Shown: positions 56,201 through 64,000, numbered from the stretch's first letter. The stretch is 64,000 nt of DNA from Nostoc linckia z4 (GCF_002608075.1 NZ_LAHA01000027.1:8055-72054), one strand, 5' to 3'. Translations and numbers: made by a program. The notes: generated by a model not told the origin, from the letters alone.

Positions 56201-56532
56201 AACGATTAGAAATTATTGACAATTTTGTCGAACCTAGTAAATGGCAAAATTATTGCTATGAAGTACGTAACGCTTCTTTAGCTTTACTTTCCAATCGTCC
56301 TGATTTTATCGAATTGTGCGAAAAACGTAGCCTCATTGCCGAAAAGAAATTAAGCAATAGAGTAGAACAATTAAACTTGTTGTTAAATCAACAAAGTTGG
56401 GATCGAGCATTAGCTGAAGAACTCAAAATAGAAACTGCTTTAAGTGCCGCTATTTTAGAGGGAATTCGCCGACCGCAAATTAAACTTGATTCAGTAGGGT
56501 TCATTATCGTATCAGGGCGATCGCTGGGCTAA
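53230..56532 (+). CDS. SNF2/RapA-type DEAD/DEAH-box helicase, DpdE-like
   Basis: A 1100-residue superfamily 2 ATPase. Residues 1-110 form two small beta barrels (Tudor/SH3-like). NLYPHQVEVVRRVL at about 157-170 is the Q-like motif, ADEVGLGKTIEAG holds Walker A (182-188), LILDEAHH is motif II (257-262), and LLLLSANPV is motif III. The second RecA lobe has VCDRSGEEGRNLQFADWLIHFD and QLEQRIGRLDRIG (motifs V and VI). A 350-residue C-terminal region is unique. The layout resembles the helicases of phage-defence sets (DpdE, DISARM DrmD) rather than chromatin remodelers. No dpd or drm gene is in the window. It is a single gene, followed by a terminator. Confidence 0.88.
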   Translation: MIRVGLLVQSQNNYLGIGKVAEISETNATVEYFCSLGQRLQKTLPLSSLSQVRLEPQARCYIKSENPDKWIIGRIFAWDEDTEEYQVDLPDKKTAILTEEEIYVRCNLPNTDPIETLAMKGHETPYFHDKRLAFVKSLIQQRAVSRGMTGLISANINLYPHQVEVVRRVLEDPIQRYILADEVGLGKTIEAGAILRQFLLDEPKKGAVVIVPQYLLQQWRTELENKFYISHFPKRVAVLAIEDVHKINLRAKIGCLILDEAHHIAAMATSKDAAVRQRFETCKELAHKSDRLLLLSANPVVNHEQDFLAMLHLLDPTTYRLQDLAGFRAKVASSQQIGKVLLALREDAKPVVLKNNLQELRKLFPEDKYLLNLADDLENSLEENTAKANQIVQTIRSHVSDTYRLYRRMLRNRRAAVEDVIFDRNFTPKEEYDLDERSLDIHEFINQWRSVAPKEKQYQRIFLLLFLAAGTWLGILEQVITSRLTGKPHVKLSQEFKEDDIRLLTTTPKFSGEEEILQSIFKIVRQPMEDGERKENLRTVLLNQLGTYFKIPANVRRNQKEFLTRIQQRIKRPIAGDIFPKFIIFTSFAQSCAEIVRYLSDTFGNQAVVSHQFGESPDKVESGLNRFKNDANCFILVCDRSGEEGRNLQFADWLIHFDLPWSPNQLEQRIGRLDRIGSKIGIQSCVLIGPYLEDSPHNAWYQVLKDGFGIFQQSIASFQFYVDEKLPELEAALFQSGAAGLVEMIEPIKAQIQAEIIKISELNALDEIDATDEMATEYFQDLDNYDARHLEMKRAIEGWICDALGFKPTTHPDFPEMKRYQPITRTLVPINELKTRFADSYLDKYGTYNRRIANQSSDVKLLRIGEGFVEALLNYIDWDDRGQAFAMWRTDASWDAQQGKEWFGFQYNYIVETNLKIAKQVLIENKLDNSQYKILQRRVDALFPPIMETIYVDGRKQPISVVEDPVLLDILQRPYKDRNNNQQRDYNLAKERLEIIDNFVEPSKWQNYCYEVRNASLALLSNRPDFIELCEKRSLIAEKKLSNRVEQLNLLLNQQSWDRALAEELKIETALSAAILEGIRRPQIKLDSVGFIIVSGRSLG

Positions 56533-56577
56533 TTTTGGTGATATAATGTCTAGTTAAATAGCCTTAGTAATGTAACT

Positions 56578-56609
56578 AACCCTACCCTCTCTCAAAGGTA
56601 GGGTTTTTT
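56578..56609 (+). terminator. Intrinsic terminator after the helicase gene
   Basis: AACCCTACC pairs perfectly with GGTAGGGTT around a 10-base loop and is followed by a T-run, 45 bases after the helicase stop. This is a classical Rho-independent terminator. Confidence 0.9.
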
Positions 56610-56684
56610 AGTACTTTAAACCAGAATTCTTGGTATAAAAAAATACTCAATATTCAATTAAATGATAACTTATTAAATCTCGAA

Positions 56685-57569
56685 ATGGCAGAATATGACA
56701 ACCTGTGTAAATTACTTGCAGAACAATATCCCCGTGATTTTATTCGGTGGTTATTGAATCAAGAACCGCGCACAATTAAAATTTTAAAAACCGAATTGAG
56801 CATTGAACCAATTCGCGCTGATTCTGTGACATTCTTGCAAATAGAAAATCGCATTTTACACCTGGAATTTCAAACTACAATTCAATCTCAAACACCGATT
56901 TCGTTGCGGATGTTAGATTACTATGTCCGGCTAACACGTAAATACCAAGTTCCAGTTACACAAGTAGTGATTTTCTTGCAAGAAACTAATGATGAAATTG
57001 CCTTTACTACAGAATATGTTAGTGAAGTGACAACTCATCGTTATCGAGTTATCCGAATGTGGGAGCAAGATTCAGAACTATTTATGAATAATGTGGGATT
57101 GTTACCCTTAGCACCGTTAACGCGAACGAATTCAGCCCCAAGGTTATTATCGCAAATTGCAGGAGAAATTGCTAAAATTCCAGATATTGAAACTAGAAAA
57201 AATACAGCTGCATACACGGAGATTTTAGCAGGGTTAAAGTTTGAGAAAGATTTGATTCTGCAATTATTACGGGAGGAAACTATGCAAGAATCAGTGATTT
57301 ATCAATATATTTTACAGAAGGGCGAACAACGCGGCGAACAACGCGGCGAACAACGCGGCGAACAACGCGGCGAACAACGCGGCGAACAAAAAGAAGCACT
57401 GAAATTTTGTCTACTTTTACTTGATGAACGCTTTGGTGAAATTGATTCGTCAATTATTGAGCGAGTGGAACTTTTAAATAAGGAACGCTTAGAAGCATTG
57501 GGTAGAGCTATTCTGCGATTTTCATCGTTATCTGATTTAGTAAGTTGGTTAAACCAGCAAGAAATTTGA
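56685..57569 (+). CDS. Rpn/DUF4351-type PD-(D/E)XK nuclease-like protein
   Basis: The 294-residue product starts with CKLLAEQYPRDFIRWLLNQEP. ADSVTFLQ with Asp and RILHLEFQT with Glu (about 46-64) give the PD-(D/E)XK core of Rpn-family recombination-promoting nucleases. A GEQR tetrapeptide repeated five times (about 211-231) is coded by a tandem 12-base unit. The end, LDERFGEIDSSIIERVELLNKERLEALGRAILRFSSLSDLVSWL, is the DUF4351-type tail. The role is probably DNA cleavage or a recombination-related activity; these genes are multicopy in cyanobacteria. It lies after a terminator, so it is not in the helicase operon. Confidence 0.85.
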   Translation: MAEYDNLCKLLAEQYPRDFIRWLLNQEPRTIKILKTELSIEPIRADSVTFLQIENRILHLEFQTTIQSQTPISLRMLDYYVRLTRKYQVPVTQVVIFLQETNDEIAFTTEYVSEVTTHRYRVIRMWEQDSELFMNNVGLLPLAPLTRTNSAPRLLSQIAGEIAKIPDIETRKNTAAYTEILAGLKFEKDLILQLLREETMQESVIYQYILQKGEQRGEQRGEQRGEQRGEQRGEQKEALKFCLLLLDERFGEIDSSIIERVELLNKERLEALGRAILRFSSLSDLVSWLNQQEI

Positions 57570-57942
57570 TTTATTAAAATTATCAAACAGAATAAAGGCG
57601 TCAGTCGTCAGAATTCAGTTAGGTATTCTGTATGACTGGCGGATAGCGCAGCGTAAAGCCTGCGGCATGGCTTCGCTTAGAGCGACGTAGGAGCGTCTGA
57701 ATAATCGGCGTTTTTGCACCCCCACCAAATTTTCAATTTGGTGGTCTTTAATCAGTCGCGGGTCTGAATCCCCGACTGATAGCGCAGCTAAGCCGTGTCC
57801 GCGTACCCCTCGTCTCGTAGAGAGCGTCTTTATTCTGACTCCTGTTAGCGGTAGCGGGGCGTTTAGCCCATTCTGACTTCTGAATTCTTCTTCAATTGTA
57901 AATCAACTGGAGTGGAGAAGCGCGGATTTATCCCGCGTTGTC
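57570..57942. repeat. GC-rich palindromic element, no gene
   Basis: CCACCAAATT pairs perfectly with AATTTGGTGG around TTC (57722-57744). ATCAGTCG pairs with CGACTGAT just behind it (about 57752-57781). Blocks such as GGATAGCGCAGCGTAAAGCC and CGTCTCGTAGAGAGCGTC flank them. This is a mosaic of dispersed palindromic repeats, possibly a relic of an IS200/IS605-type element. Confidence 0.6.
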
Positions 57943-60099
57943 TCAACTTCTTAAAATACCCTCGGTTTTAGCCAGAGGAGAGTCATAATTCCCTACAATA
58001 CCCCGACCAATTTTTTCTATCTTCTGCACCAACTCCTGTGGTTGTTTCACCTTAACATCTCCACCAAAGCCAACAATCCATCTCAACAAATCAAAATCAT
58101 CTAATGTCCACTTAGGAAATATTGCCTGAAAACAGTGTGGAAAATTATCATCACCAGTTCCATTTAAGCAAAACAAAGACTCAGGAAGATTACTAGTTGT
58201 TTTGTGAATTGGGGGGGACATTTTCATGTCTGCGAACCGTTTTGTCCCTTCAGTAATAAAAGGATAAATGCGGCTGCTAAACCAAAGTTCCACTGTGACA
58301 CTAACTTGCATTCGCTGGTTTTCATCAGCACTGAGAAATTGTTTTTGGTCAGTACTGCTATTTCCTAAGTGCATTCCTGCACCGGCTTTGAATAATTTTT
58401 GTAATTTTTGTAATGTCTTTTCTTGTTGTTTTCGACTGCGTTGTTGAGTTTGAAGTCTCCCTAAAAACAATCTATCAAGACGTTCAAATCTCAGCAAACC
58501 AGAAGTTTCACCGTTGACACACTCATAACCCAAATACCAAGCAAAGTTACAAAAAACTATTTGCAATGGATAAGCTAAGAAAAAGTCTTTTTCATCTCCT
58601 GCGTATCTACCCACACCCATAAATCGTTTTAATTCTAACAGTCTTCCTTCTACAATTGCTGTTTCCAATTGAGAGAGATTATTACTTAAGGCACTGCTAT
58701 GCAGATGTTTGGAGTCTACAATTGAAGTATTAGCGATCGCTCGCACTGGATAAATATTTTCAGTATTCTCAATTAAATGATTTTGTAATAATCGCTGCTT
58801 AAATATTTCATAGATTGCTAAAGCTTGAGGATCGCTTAAACTGTTGGCTTGGGATTGAATAATATTGAATAATTTGATTAATTCTGGTTTAGAAAAAATC
58901 CCCGTACCAGCAAAATAACCATTACGCATAGGAAACTCCGGTAATATTTTATATGGCTTGAAAACTTTTTCAATATCTTTCCGAATAGTAGCTTCTTCGG
59001 TATCAGGATTGTAAATTATTCCGCCTTGTGCAAGGGATTGAGTCAAAGTTTTTAAGCTACCCCCACCTGTATTAGCTAAAAAAGGGTAGTGGAGAATAAA
59101 GCGAATTGTATTGATTAAACGCTGAAAAACCTTTTTATCTGAGTAGGAATGTATGCCACTTAATGATGTTAATTCACAAGTATCAATTTCTGGGGTATTT
59201 TGATGATTGACTGGAAAATTACTATTGATAATTCCTTGAGTTTGTAGCCATTCTAAATCAGCAGCGATGGCATCTTCCCTGGCATAAACCATACCCCGCA
59301 ATTTGGCCATAATAACAGTAATTTCTTCCAGTGAGTTAACAAAATCTGCAACATAGCCAAGAATGTTTTCTAAAAGTTTTGGCTGAGTTATGTGGAACTC
59401 ACCAATACCAGGATAATTAATAATTAAGTAGATTAAATACATCAAACGCTCAAAATCCACCAGATGACTGTAACGATGAAGTGTGATGTTTGCATGACGA
59501 TTTTGAGAATTGATAATTTGACGTGGAATACCTGCAATTAGTTTGGCAATTTGCTGTTGAGAAAATTTCGGTGAAGTGACGTTGATTTTATTTATTGCGG
59601 CAAATCCTTCTCCGGTAATTGGCGGAAAATCTTGCAGCTGTTGATACATACTCTCAATCACATTTGGCGGAACTTGGCGTTGGCGTTGTTGATTCCACTG
59701 AATACAAGTTTGCAAAGAAGTTTCTAAGTACCAACCAATCCAATTAAGTTGGGGTAAATTGCATTGTCTAAGTTTGGTGTTTACTTTTAACAAAAAATCC
59801 ATCCGAAAACAACGCTTACAATTTGTAGCGTCATAGATAACACTTTTACCCAACTTCAATGCTGTACAAATAGCGTTAATCGCAGTGGATTCGATTTTGT
59901 GCCATTCCCCTTGAATTGTGGCATCACCATATAATTGTTGGCGAATTTCATCAGTAGAAATAATTTCGTAATTTCCCAAACGAGATATCAATTCCGCAAA
60001 GGTAGATTTACCGCTTCCTGGTGTTCCAATGAGAAAATGAGCGAAAGTTTTGCAGTCATTTTTTGCTGAGTGTTGATTGGGAATTGGCGAAATTGGCAT
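57943..60099 (-). CDS. P-loop kinase fused to a WYL domain
   Basis: The 718-residue product starts with a polynucleotide-kinase-like P-loop domain: LIGTPGSGKSTFAELI (Walker A, 25-32), ISTDEIRQQLYGD, and SVIYDATNCKRCFRMDFL (lid). A long helical middle (about 200-450) follows. A WYL-type ligand-binding domain is at about 475-560 (EGRLLELKRF, FFLAYPLQIVFCNFAWYLGYEC, LLRFERLDRLFLG). A C-terminal domain with SVTVELWFSSRIYPFI ends the chain. WYL proteins bind nucleotides or nucleic acid and often control defence systems. There is no obvious helix-turn-helix at the N-terminus. It stands alone on the minus strand, convergent with the Rpn-type gene. Confidence 0.8.
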   Translation of the reverse strand: MPISPIPNQHSAKNDCKTFAHFLIGTPGSGKSTFAELISRLGNYEIISTDEIRQQLYGDATIQGEWHKIESTAINAICTALKLGKSVIYDATNCKRCFRMDFLLKVNTKLRQCNLPQLNWIGWYLETSLQTCIQWNQQRQRQVPPNVIESMYQQLQDFPPITGEGFAAINKINVTSPKFSQQQIAKLIAGIPRQIINSQNRHANITLHRYSHLVDFERLMYLIYLIINYPGIGEFHITQPKLLENILGYVADFVNSLEEITVIMAKLRGMVYAREDAIAADLEWLQTQGIINSNFPVNHQNTPEIDTCELTSLSGIHSYSDKKVFQRLINTIRFILHYPFLANTGGGSLKTLTQSLAQGGIIYNPDTEEATIRKDIEKVFKPYKILPEFPMRNGYFAGTGIFSKPELIKLFNIIQSQANSLSDPQALAIYEIFKQRLLQNHLIENTENIYPVRAIANTSIVDSKHLHSSALSNNLSQLETAIVEGRLLELKRFMGVGRYAGDEKDFFLAYPLQIVFCNFAWYLGYECVNGETSGLLRFERLDRLFLGRLQTQQRSRKQQEKTLQKLQKLFKAGAGMHLGNSSTDQKQFLSADENQRMQVSVTVELWFSSRIYPFITEGTKRFADMKMSPPIHKTTSNLPESLFCLNGTGDDNFPHCFQAIFPKWTLDDFDLLRWIVGFGGDVKVKQPQELVQKIEKIGRGIVGNYDSPLAKTEGILRS

Positions 60100-60397
60100 A
60101 TCAGGTAAAATTTTCTAGTGATATCCAATCTTAAAGCGATATCCTACTTTGTAGAATAATGTTAATGCGAATGACAATTTTTAATCAGCAACACAAAAAT
60201 TAAACTGTTGGGAAAAGGGTAAGGGGTAAGGGGTAAAGGGCAAATAAAAACCCTTTTCCCTTTAACCTTTTCCCTTTCCCCCCTATGAGCAAAAGTAACT
60301 TTTGCAAGAGGTCTATTTTTTAAAGTTGTCGCGTAATTCCTACAAAAATTGAGCGCAGGAAACTTGCGCTCAACTTTTTGCAAAATCGAAAATGGTA
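60100..60397. other. Intergenic region with repeats, no gene
   Basis: GGGTAAGG-type units at about 60215-60242 are complementary to CCCTTTCCC-type sequence at 60250-60280. TTTTGCAAGAGGTCTATTTTT (about 60301) is a copy of the dispersed repeat near 17778. No ORF is supported. Confidence 0.55.
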
Positions 60398-63300
60398 TCA
60401 GCTTTCGTAAGTTTCTTGGGAGAATTTCTTATGAATAGTTTTTGGTGATTCTCCATCCGCAGCTACTGTGATCAGATAGTCCATTAAACCATCGGAAAAG
60501 GGAAGACGGAGGTGGAAAGTACCGTCGGGTTTGATTTTGACGGCGTTACCACCAATGGCTACGGTTGTATTGGGTTCGGTTGCTCCGTGAATAATTAATT
60601 CAGCATCTGCAACAAACCAAAACTCTCCTTGAGGACGACTAAAGACGCGCACAATTTCCGAACGCGCCACGGTCAACCAACCATCGCCATCTGCAAGATA
60701 ACCAATTTCCGCGATGTAGTTGCGATCGCTTACAGGAATCGCCACAAAGCGATCGCTTGCTACTTCTTCACATTCGTACTGCTGTACGAGTTGGGGAGTT
60801 TGGTAACTCAAGTCTATGCCAGTGACATCATACAGCCGCACTGCCAATTGAGAAGCACCTTGTTGTTGCAGTGCTTGTTTTTCAGTGGGAGAAATACACC
60901 AGGAAACATAAGCCCACTTGGGAGTACGCGGTGTTAGTACAATAGTGCTTTCTTCTTGGGTATCAACTGTTTCCTCCACGATGGGGTCTGGTTTTACAGG
61001 ACTAAAGACACGCACAATTGCAGAACGTCCCAAGGAAAACCAAGCATCGTCTTGTGCAAGATAGCCGATTTCAGCGATGTAGTTGCGATCGCTTACGGGA
61101 ATTTCCACACTCTTGTTGAGCAATTCTTCGCTTTCGTACTGTTCTACAAGCTTGGGTGTTTGGTAACTCAAGTCAATGCCAGTGACATCATACAACCGCA
61201 CCAGCAATTGAGAAATGCCCTGTTGTCGCAATGCTGATTTTTGGCTTTCGGAAATTTCCCAAGAGACATCAGCCAATTTAGAACTGCGGGGTGTCAGCAC
61301 AATATGAATTTCTTCTTGGGTATCAACTGTTTCCTCCACAATGGGGTCTGGTTCCACAGCACTGAAGACACGCACAATTGCAGAACGTCCCAAGGAAAAC
61401 CAAGTATCGTCTTGTGCAAGATAGCCGATTTCAGCGATGTAGTTGCGATTTGTTAGCGGAATTTCCACACTCTTGTTGAGTAATTCTTCGCTTTCGTACT
61501 GTTCTACAAGCTGGGGAGTTTGGTAACTCAAGTCAATGCCAGTGACATCATACAGCCGCACTAGCAATTGAGAAATGCCCTGTTGTCGCAGTGCTGATTT
61601 TTGGCTTTCGGAAATTTCCCAAGCAATATCAGCCAATTTAGGACTGCGGGGTGTCAGCACAATATGAATTTCTTCTTGTGTCTCGGCTGTTTCCTCCACA
61701 ATGGGGTCTGGTTCCACAGCACTGAAGACACGCACAATTGCTGAATGGGCTATGGGGAACCAACGATCGCCTTCAGCAAGATAGCCGATTTCAGCTATAT
61801 AGTCGCGATCGCTTGCGGGAATTTCCAGACTCTTGTTGAGTAATTCTTCGCTTTCGTACTGTTCTACAAACTGGGGAGTTTGGTAACTCAAGTCAATGCC
61901 AGTAACATCATACAGCCGCACCAGCAATTGAGAAACGCCCTGTTGCCGCAGTGCTGATTTTTGGCTTTCGGAAATTTCCCAAGAAACATCAGCCAATCTA
62001 TGAGTACGGGGTGTGAGGAAAATACGGCTTTGTGGTTCCTCATACACTACATTAGTTGTCTCGGTTGTTATCGGTGCATTGTCAATACTACCAGCCCAGG
62101 CTCCAATTCCTGCTCCGGCTGCTAGGGCCGCGGCCGCCGCCAAGTCTGGCGATTCTTCTTCTGGTAAATTTACAGAAGGTTCGGCTGCATCTGCTACCAC
62201 ATTAAAAGCATCTTCTGGCAATTCTGGTAGTTCATTTTCCACCACCACGCCAGAATCTAATGAAGCTATATCTTCAGTTGAGGTAATACTTTCCAGCCAT
62301 TCCAATTCTGCTTTGAGTTCTTCTTGGATTTGTTCTTCACTCACTTCTGTGTCCCAATACTCAAAATCTGAGGTTGCTTTGGGCACATCTGGTAATTCTG
62401 AGGCTGGGGTTGTCACCTCAGATAAAGGCAGTTCTTGATTCGATGTTTCTTCTGTAATATTAGGCAGTTGGGGATATGAAGTATTGACAACAGCGGCTGG
62501 GGCTTCTATGTCCCATGCAACTTCACCGGATTCAGGAAGATTTTGTTCGGTATTATTTTCTTGATTTGTATCTTGGGTGACGTTATCGTCTTTGTCTCCA
62601 AAGGTAGACCAAGTACCCGCCGCAATTCCGGTGGCCAAAGCACCACCACCCATTAAAGCTGCGGCTCCCAAGTTGTTATTCTCTGATACAGCTACGCTTG
62701 GGGTTGTGCCATTAGTAGATGATGTTTGACCATAAATTTGAAAAGGAGTGCGATCGCTGGTGTCTTCTTTTGGCACTTGGAGGGTGGTGTCAGCACTGAC
62801 AACAGTTTCAGCGTCATCTGTGTTTGGTGGATCGGGATTCGGTTGCAGCGCATTGTCTGTTTTTTCACGCAGGGATGGCCGTCTGCCAAAAAACCACCAC
62901 AGTAAACCTCCACCCACAGTGGTAACCAACAAAGGTAAAAGCAACCAAAATGGTGTTTGCTGATTGACAATGGGAGCTTTTTCTGGAGCAGTGGGAGCCA
63001 CAAAGGGTTGTTCCCCAAATACAGAAGTCGTTGCACTGGGAGAAGCTGCGGTGGTTGGTGTGGCTTCTGTGGTTGGGGGAACTGCGGCGGTAGGTTGTGA
63101 AACTGTGGTGGCGATGGCTTCAGCTTCCGCGACTCTAGCTTGTTCTATGGCTTGCTCCCCTACTGGTGCAAGGGTAAAACCGAGAAAACTGGCGACACCC
63201 AAGGCGGGATTTTTTTTGTAGACGTAAACTAATGGTTGCGAGAAGGGATATTTGGCATCGTCTGGTAAGGTTTGATGTAATTGCAGAATTCGCACGTTTT

Positions 63301-64000
63301 CTAACTTGGAAATCTGATTGGCTAGCACATAGCTAATGCCGTCTTTACCCAATTGTTTAACGATTTCGGCGGTATTGTCGTCAGCTACTTGGGTAGCGTT
63401 GGAACCTGTGGCAAATTTCGCCGTTTTGAAAGCTGGGTAATCGCGAAAAGTATCGCGAGTATCGCTGGTTTCGGGGCGATCGATGACGCGAATCTTGGCA
63501 TCAGGGCCGCCTAATTGCGACCAATTTGTAATTTGTCCCCGAAAAATCCGGGCGAATTGCCTACTAGTCAAACTTTGCTTGAAAGGATTCTCTGCACCTA
63601 CCACAATGGCAATTTTTTCACGGCGCAAGCGCACTTGTTCCAGTCCTAGTGCTTTTTCTGCTGGCGTTAAACCACGACCGATCGCTGCTATGTCAATTTT
63701 GCCATCTAGCAAATCTCTCAAAGCCTTATCAGTACCATTGGCAGCAATTTCAACCTTTGTCCCCGAAAACTGTTTTTCAAAATTATCTTTAAGACTTTGG
63801 TTGATTGCACTCAAGCTACTTGAACCATCAATTCGCACTGTCGTTCCATTTTCCACTGTTTGCGGCAGTGGGAAAGATGGTGTTGGCGATGCAGATTGCG
63901 CCAGTGTAGGTGCTGAAACTACCATACTGGCCATTGGAGTCGTAGCTAAAGCAACCCATAATACCAGCTTCACTATTGAAGTATCTTTTTTTTGTTGTTT
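60398..64000 (-). CDS. PstS-like binding domain fused to four DUF4912 repeats (partial at window edge)
   Basis: The frame is open past the GTG at 63973 to the last base (codons KQQKKDTSIV), so the start probably lies beyond the window; the visible chain is about 1200 residues. After a signal peptide (...APTLAQS) comes a PstS-type PBP domain with VRIDGSSSLSAINQ and ANGTDKALRDLLDGKIDIAAIGRGLT. A Pro/Thr linker, a membrane segment (FWLLLPLLVTTVGGGLLWWFF), acidic linkers and four ~115-residue repeats follow (WEISESQKSALRQQG..., YDVTGIDLSYQTP), matching DUF4912. A beta domain ends the protein. It is likely a surface-anchored or cell-wall-associated sensor; ligand unknown. Confidence 0.88.
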   Translation of the reverse strand, partial: KQQKKDTSIVKLVLWVALATTPMASMVVSAPTLAQSASPTPSFPLPQTVENGTTVRIDGSSSLSAINQSLKDNFEKQFSGTKVEIAANGTDKALRDLLDGKIDIAAIGRGLTPAEKALGLEQVRLRREKIAIVVGAENPFKQSLTSRQFARIFRGQITNWSQLGGPDAKIRVIDRPETSDTRDTFRDYPAFKTAKFATGSNATQVADDNTAEIVKQLGKDGISYVLANQISKLENVRILQLHQTLPDDAKYPFSQPLVYVYKKNPALGVASFLGFTLAPVGEQAIEQARVAEAEAIATTVSQPTAAVPPTTEATPTTAASPSATTSVFGEQPFVAPTAPEKAPIVNQQTPFWLLLPLLVTTVGGGLLWWFFGRRPSLREKTDNALQPNPDPPNTDDAETVVSADTTLQVPKEDTSDRTPFQIYGQTSSTNGTTPSVAVSENNNLGAAALMGGGALATGIAAGTWSTFGDKDDNVTQDTNQENNTEQNLPESGEVAWDIEAPAAVVNTSYPQLPNITEETSNQELPLSEVTTPASELPDVPKATSDFEYWDTEVSEEQIQEELKAELEWLESITSTEDIASLDSGVVVENELPELPEDAFNVVADAAEPSVNLPEEESPDLAAAAALAAGAGIGAWAGSIDNAPITTETTNVVYEEPQSRIFLTPRTHRLADVSWEISESQKSALRQQGVSQLLVRLYDVTGIDLSYQTPQFVEQYESEELLNKSLEIPASDRDYIAEIGYLAEGDRWFPIAHSAIVRVFSAVEPDPIVEETAETQEEIHIVLTPRSPKLADIAWEISESQKSALRQQGISQLLVRLYDVTGIDLSYQTPQLVEQYESEELLNKSVEIPLTNRNYIAEIGYLAQDDTWFSLGRSAIVRVFSAVEPDPIVEETVDTQEEIHIVLTPRSSKLADVSWEISESQKSALRQQGISQLLVRLYDVTGIDLSYQTPKLVEQYESEELLNKSVEIPVSDRNYIAEIGYLAQDDAWFSLGRSAIVRVFSPVKPDPIVEETVDTQEESTIVLTPRTPKWAYVSWCISPTEKQALQQQGASQLAVRLYDVTGIDLSYQTPQLVQQYECEEVASDRFVAIPVSDRNYIAEIGYLADGDGWLTVARSEIVRVFSRPQGEFWFVADAELIIHGATEPNTTVAIGGNAVKIKPDGTFHLRLPFSDGLMDYLITVAADGESPKTIHKKFSQETYES

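Noticed and set aside
57752..57781. Sequence resembling a tRNA T-arm (CGGGTCTGAATCCCCG)
   Set aside because: No acceptor, D or anticodon stem can be built around it; it belongs to a palindromic repeat block.
62013..62438. 141-codon plus-strand frame opposite the PstS/DUF4912 gene
   Set aside because: Antisense shadow caused by biased codons of the acidic linker.

Overview
The window comes from a filamentous, probably heterocyst-forming cyanobacterium of the Nostoc/Calothrix/Tolypothrix group. The evidence is the frequent HIP1 octamer GCGATCGC, many arrays of short tandem repeats of 7 to 8 bases between genes, and a typical cyanobacterial gene set: petL of the cytochrome b6f complex, the phycoerythrin bilin lyase gene cpeY, a three-His-box acyl-lipid desaturase, a cyanobacterial cydAB oxidase, mntABC, DUF4912 and DUF4350 proteins, and PEP-CTERM and RTX proteins. 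CpeY implies that the strain makes phycoerythrin, although no phycoerythrin structural gene lies here.

Layout. 1-9 kb: bioB, petL, aroB, a receiver-kinase hybrid, an exported protein, a malonyl-CoA-synthetase-like ligase. 9-14 kb: type II NADH dehydrogenase, a small protein with a double-glycine-like leader, a methyltransferase and an orphan efflux adaptor. 14-18.5 kb: an RTX protein set among transposase remnants, one of them split by a miniature element. 18.5-28.7 kb: a TetR regulator with a recombinase-like tail divergent from a desaturase gene, a PD-(D/E)XK protein, dihydrouridine synthase, the cydA-cydB pair, and cpeY divergent from an unknown gene. 28.8-35.3 kb: a minus-strand sensory cluster of two large histidine kinases, a PhnD-like binding protein and an FHA protein, with no response regulator. 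35.8-43 kb: NurA, a HAD phosphatase, an animal-type haem peroxidase and an exported left-handed beta-helix protein. 44-47 kb: the manganese transporter, with mntC divergent from mntA-mntB. 47.6-53 kb: alpha/beta hydrolase, HugZ-like protein, PEP-CTERM GDSL esterase and a reduced MoxR/DUF4350 pair. 53-60 kb: a SNF2-type helicase, a second PD-(D/E)XK protein and a P-loop kinase/WYL fusion, the best candidate for a defence or DNA-damage module. 60.4 kb to the edge: a PstS-like domain fused to four DUF4912 repeats, cut by the window end.

Most genes are single units or pairs. The likely transcription units are cydA-cydB, mntA-mntB, the kinase/PhnD/kinase set (its last two genes overlap by 4 bases), DUF4350-moxR and the two exported genes at 40.3-42.1 kb. 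No rRNA, tRNA or CRISPR array was seen. All assignments come from reading the translated sequence; no database search was run.
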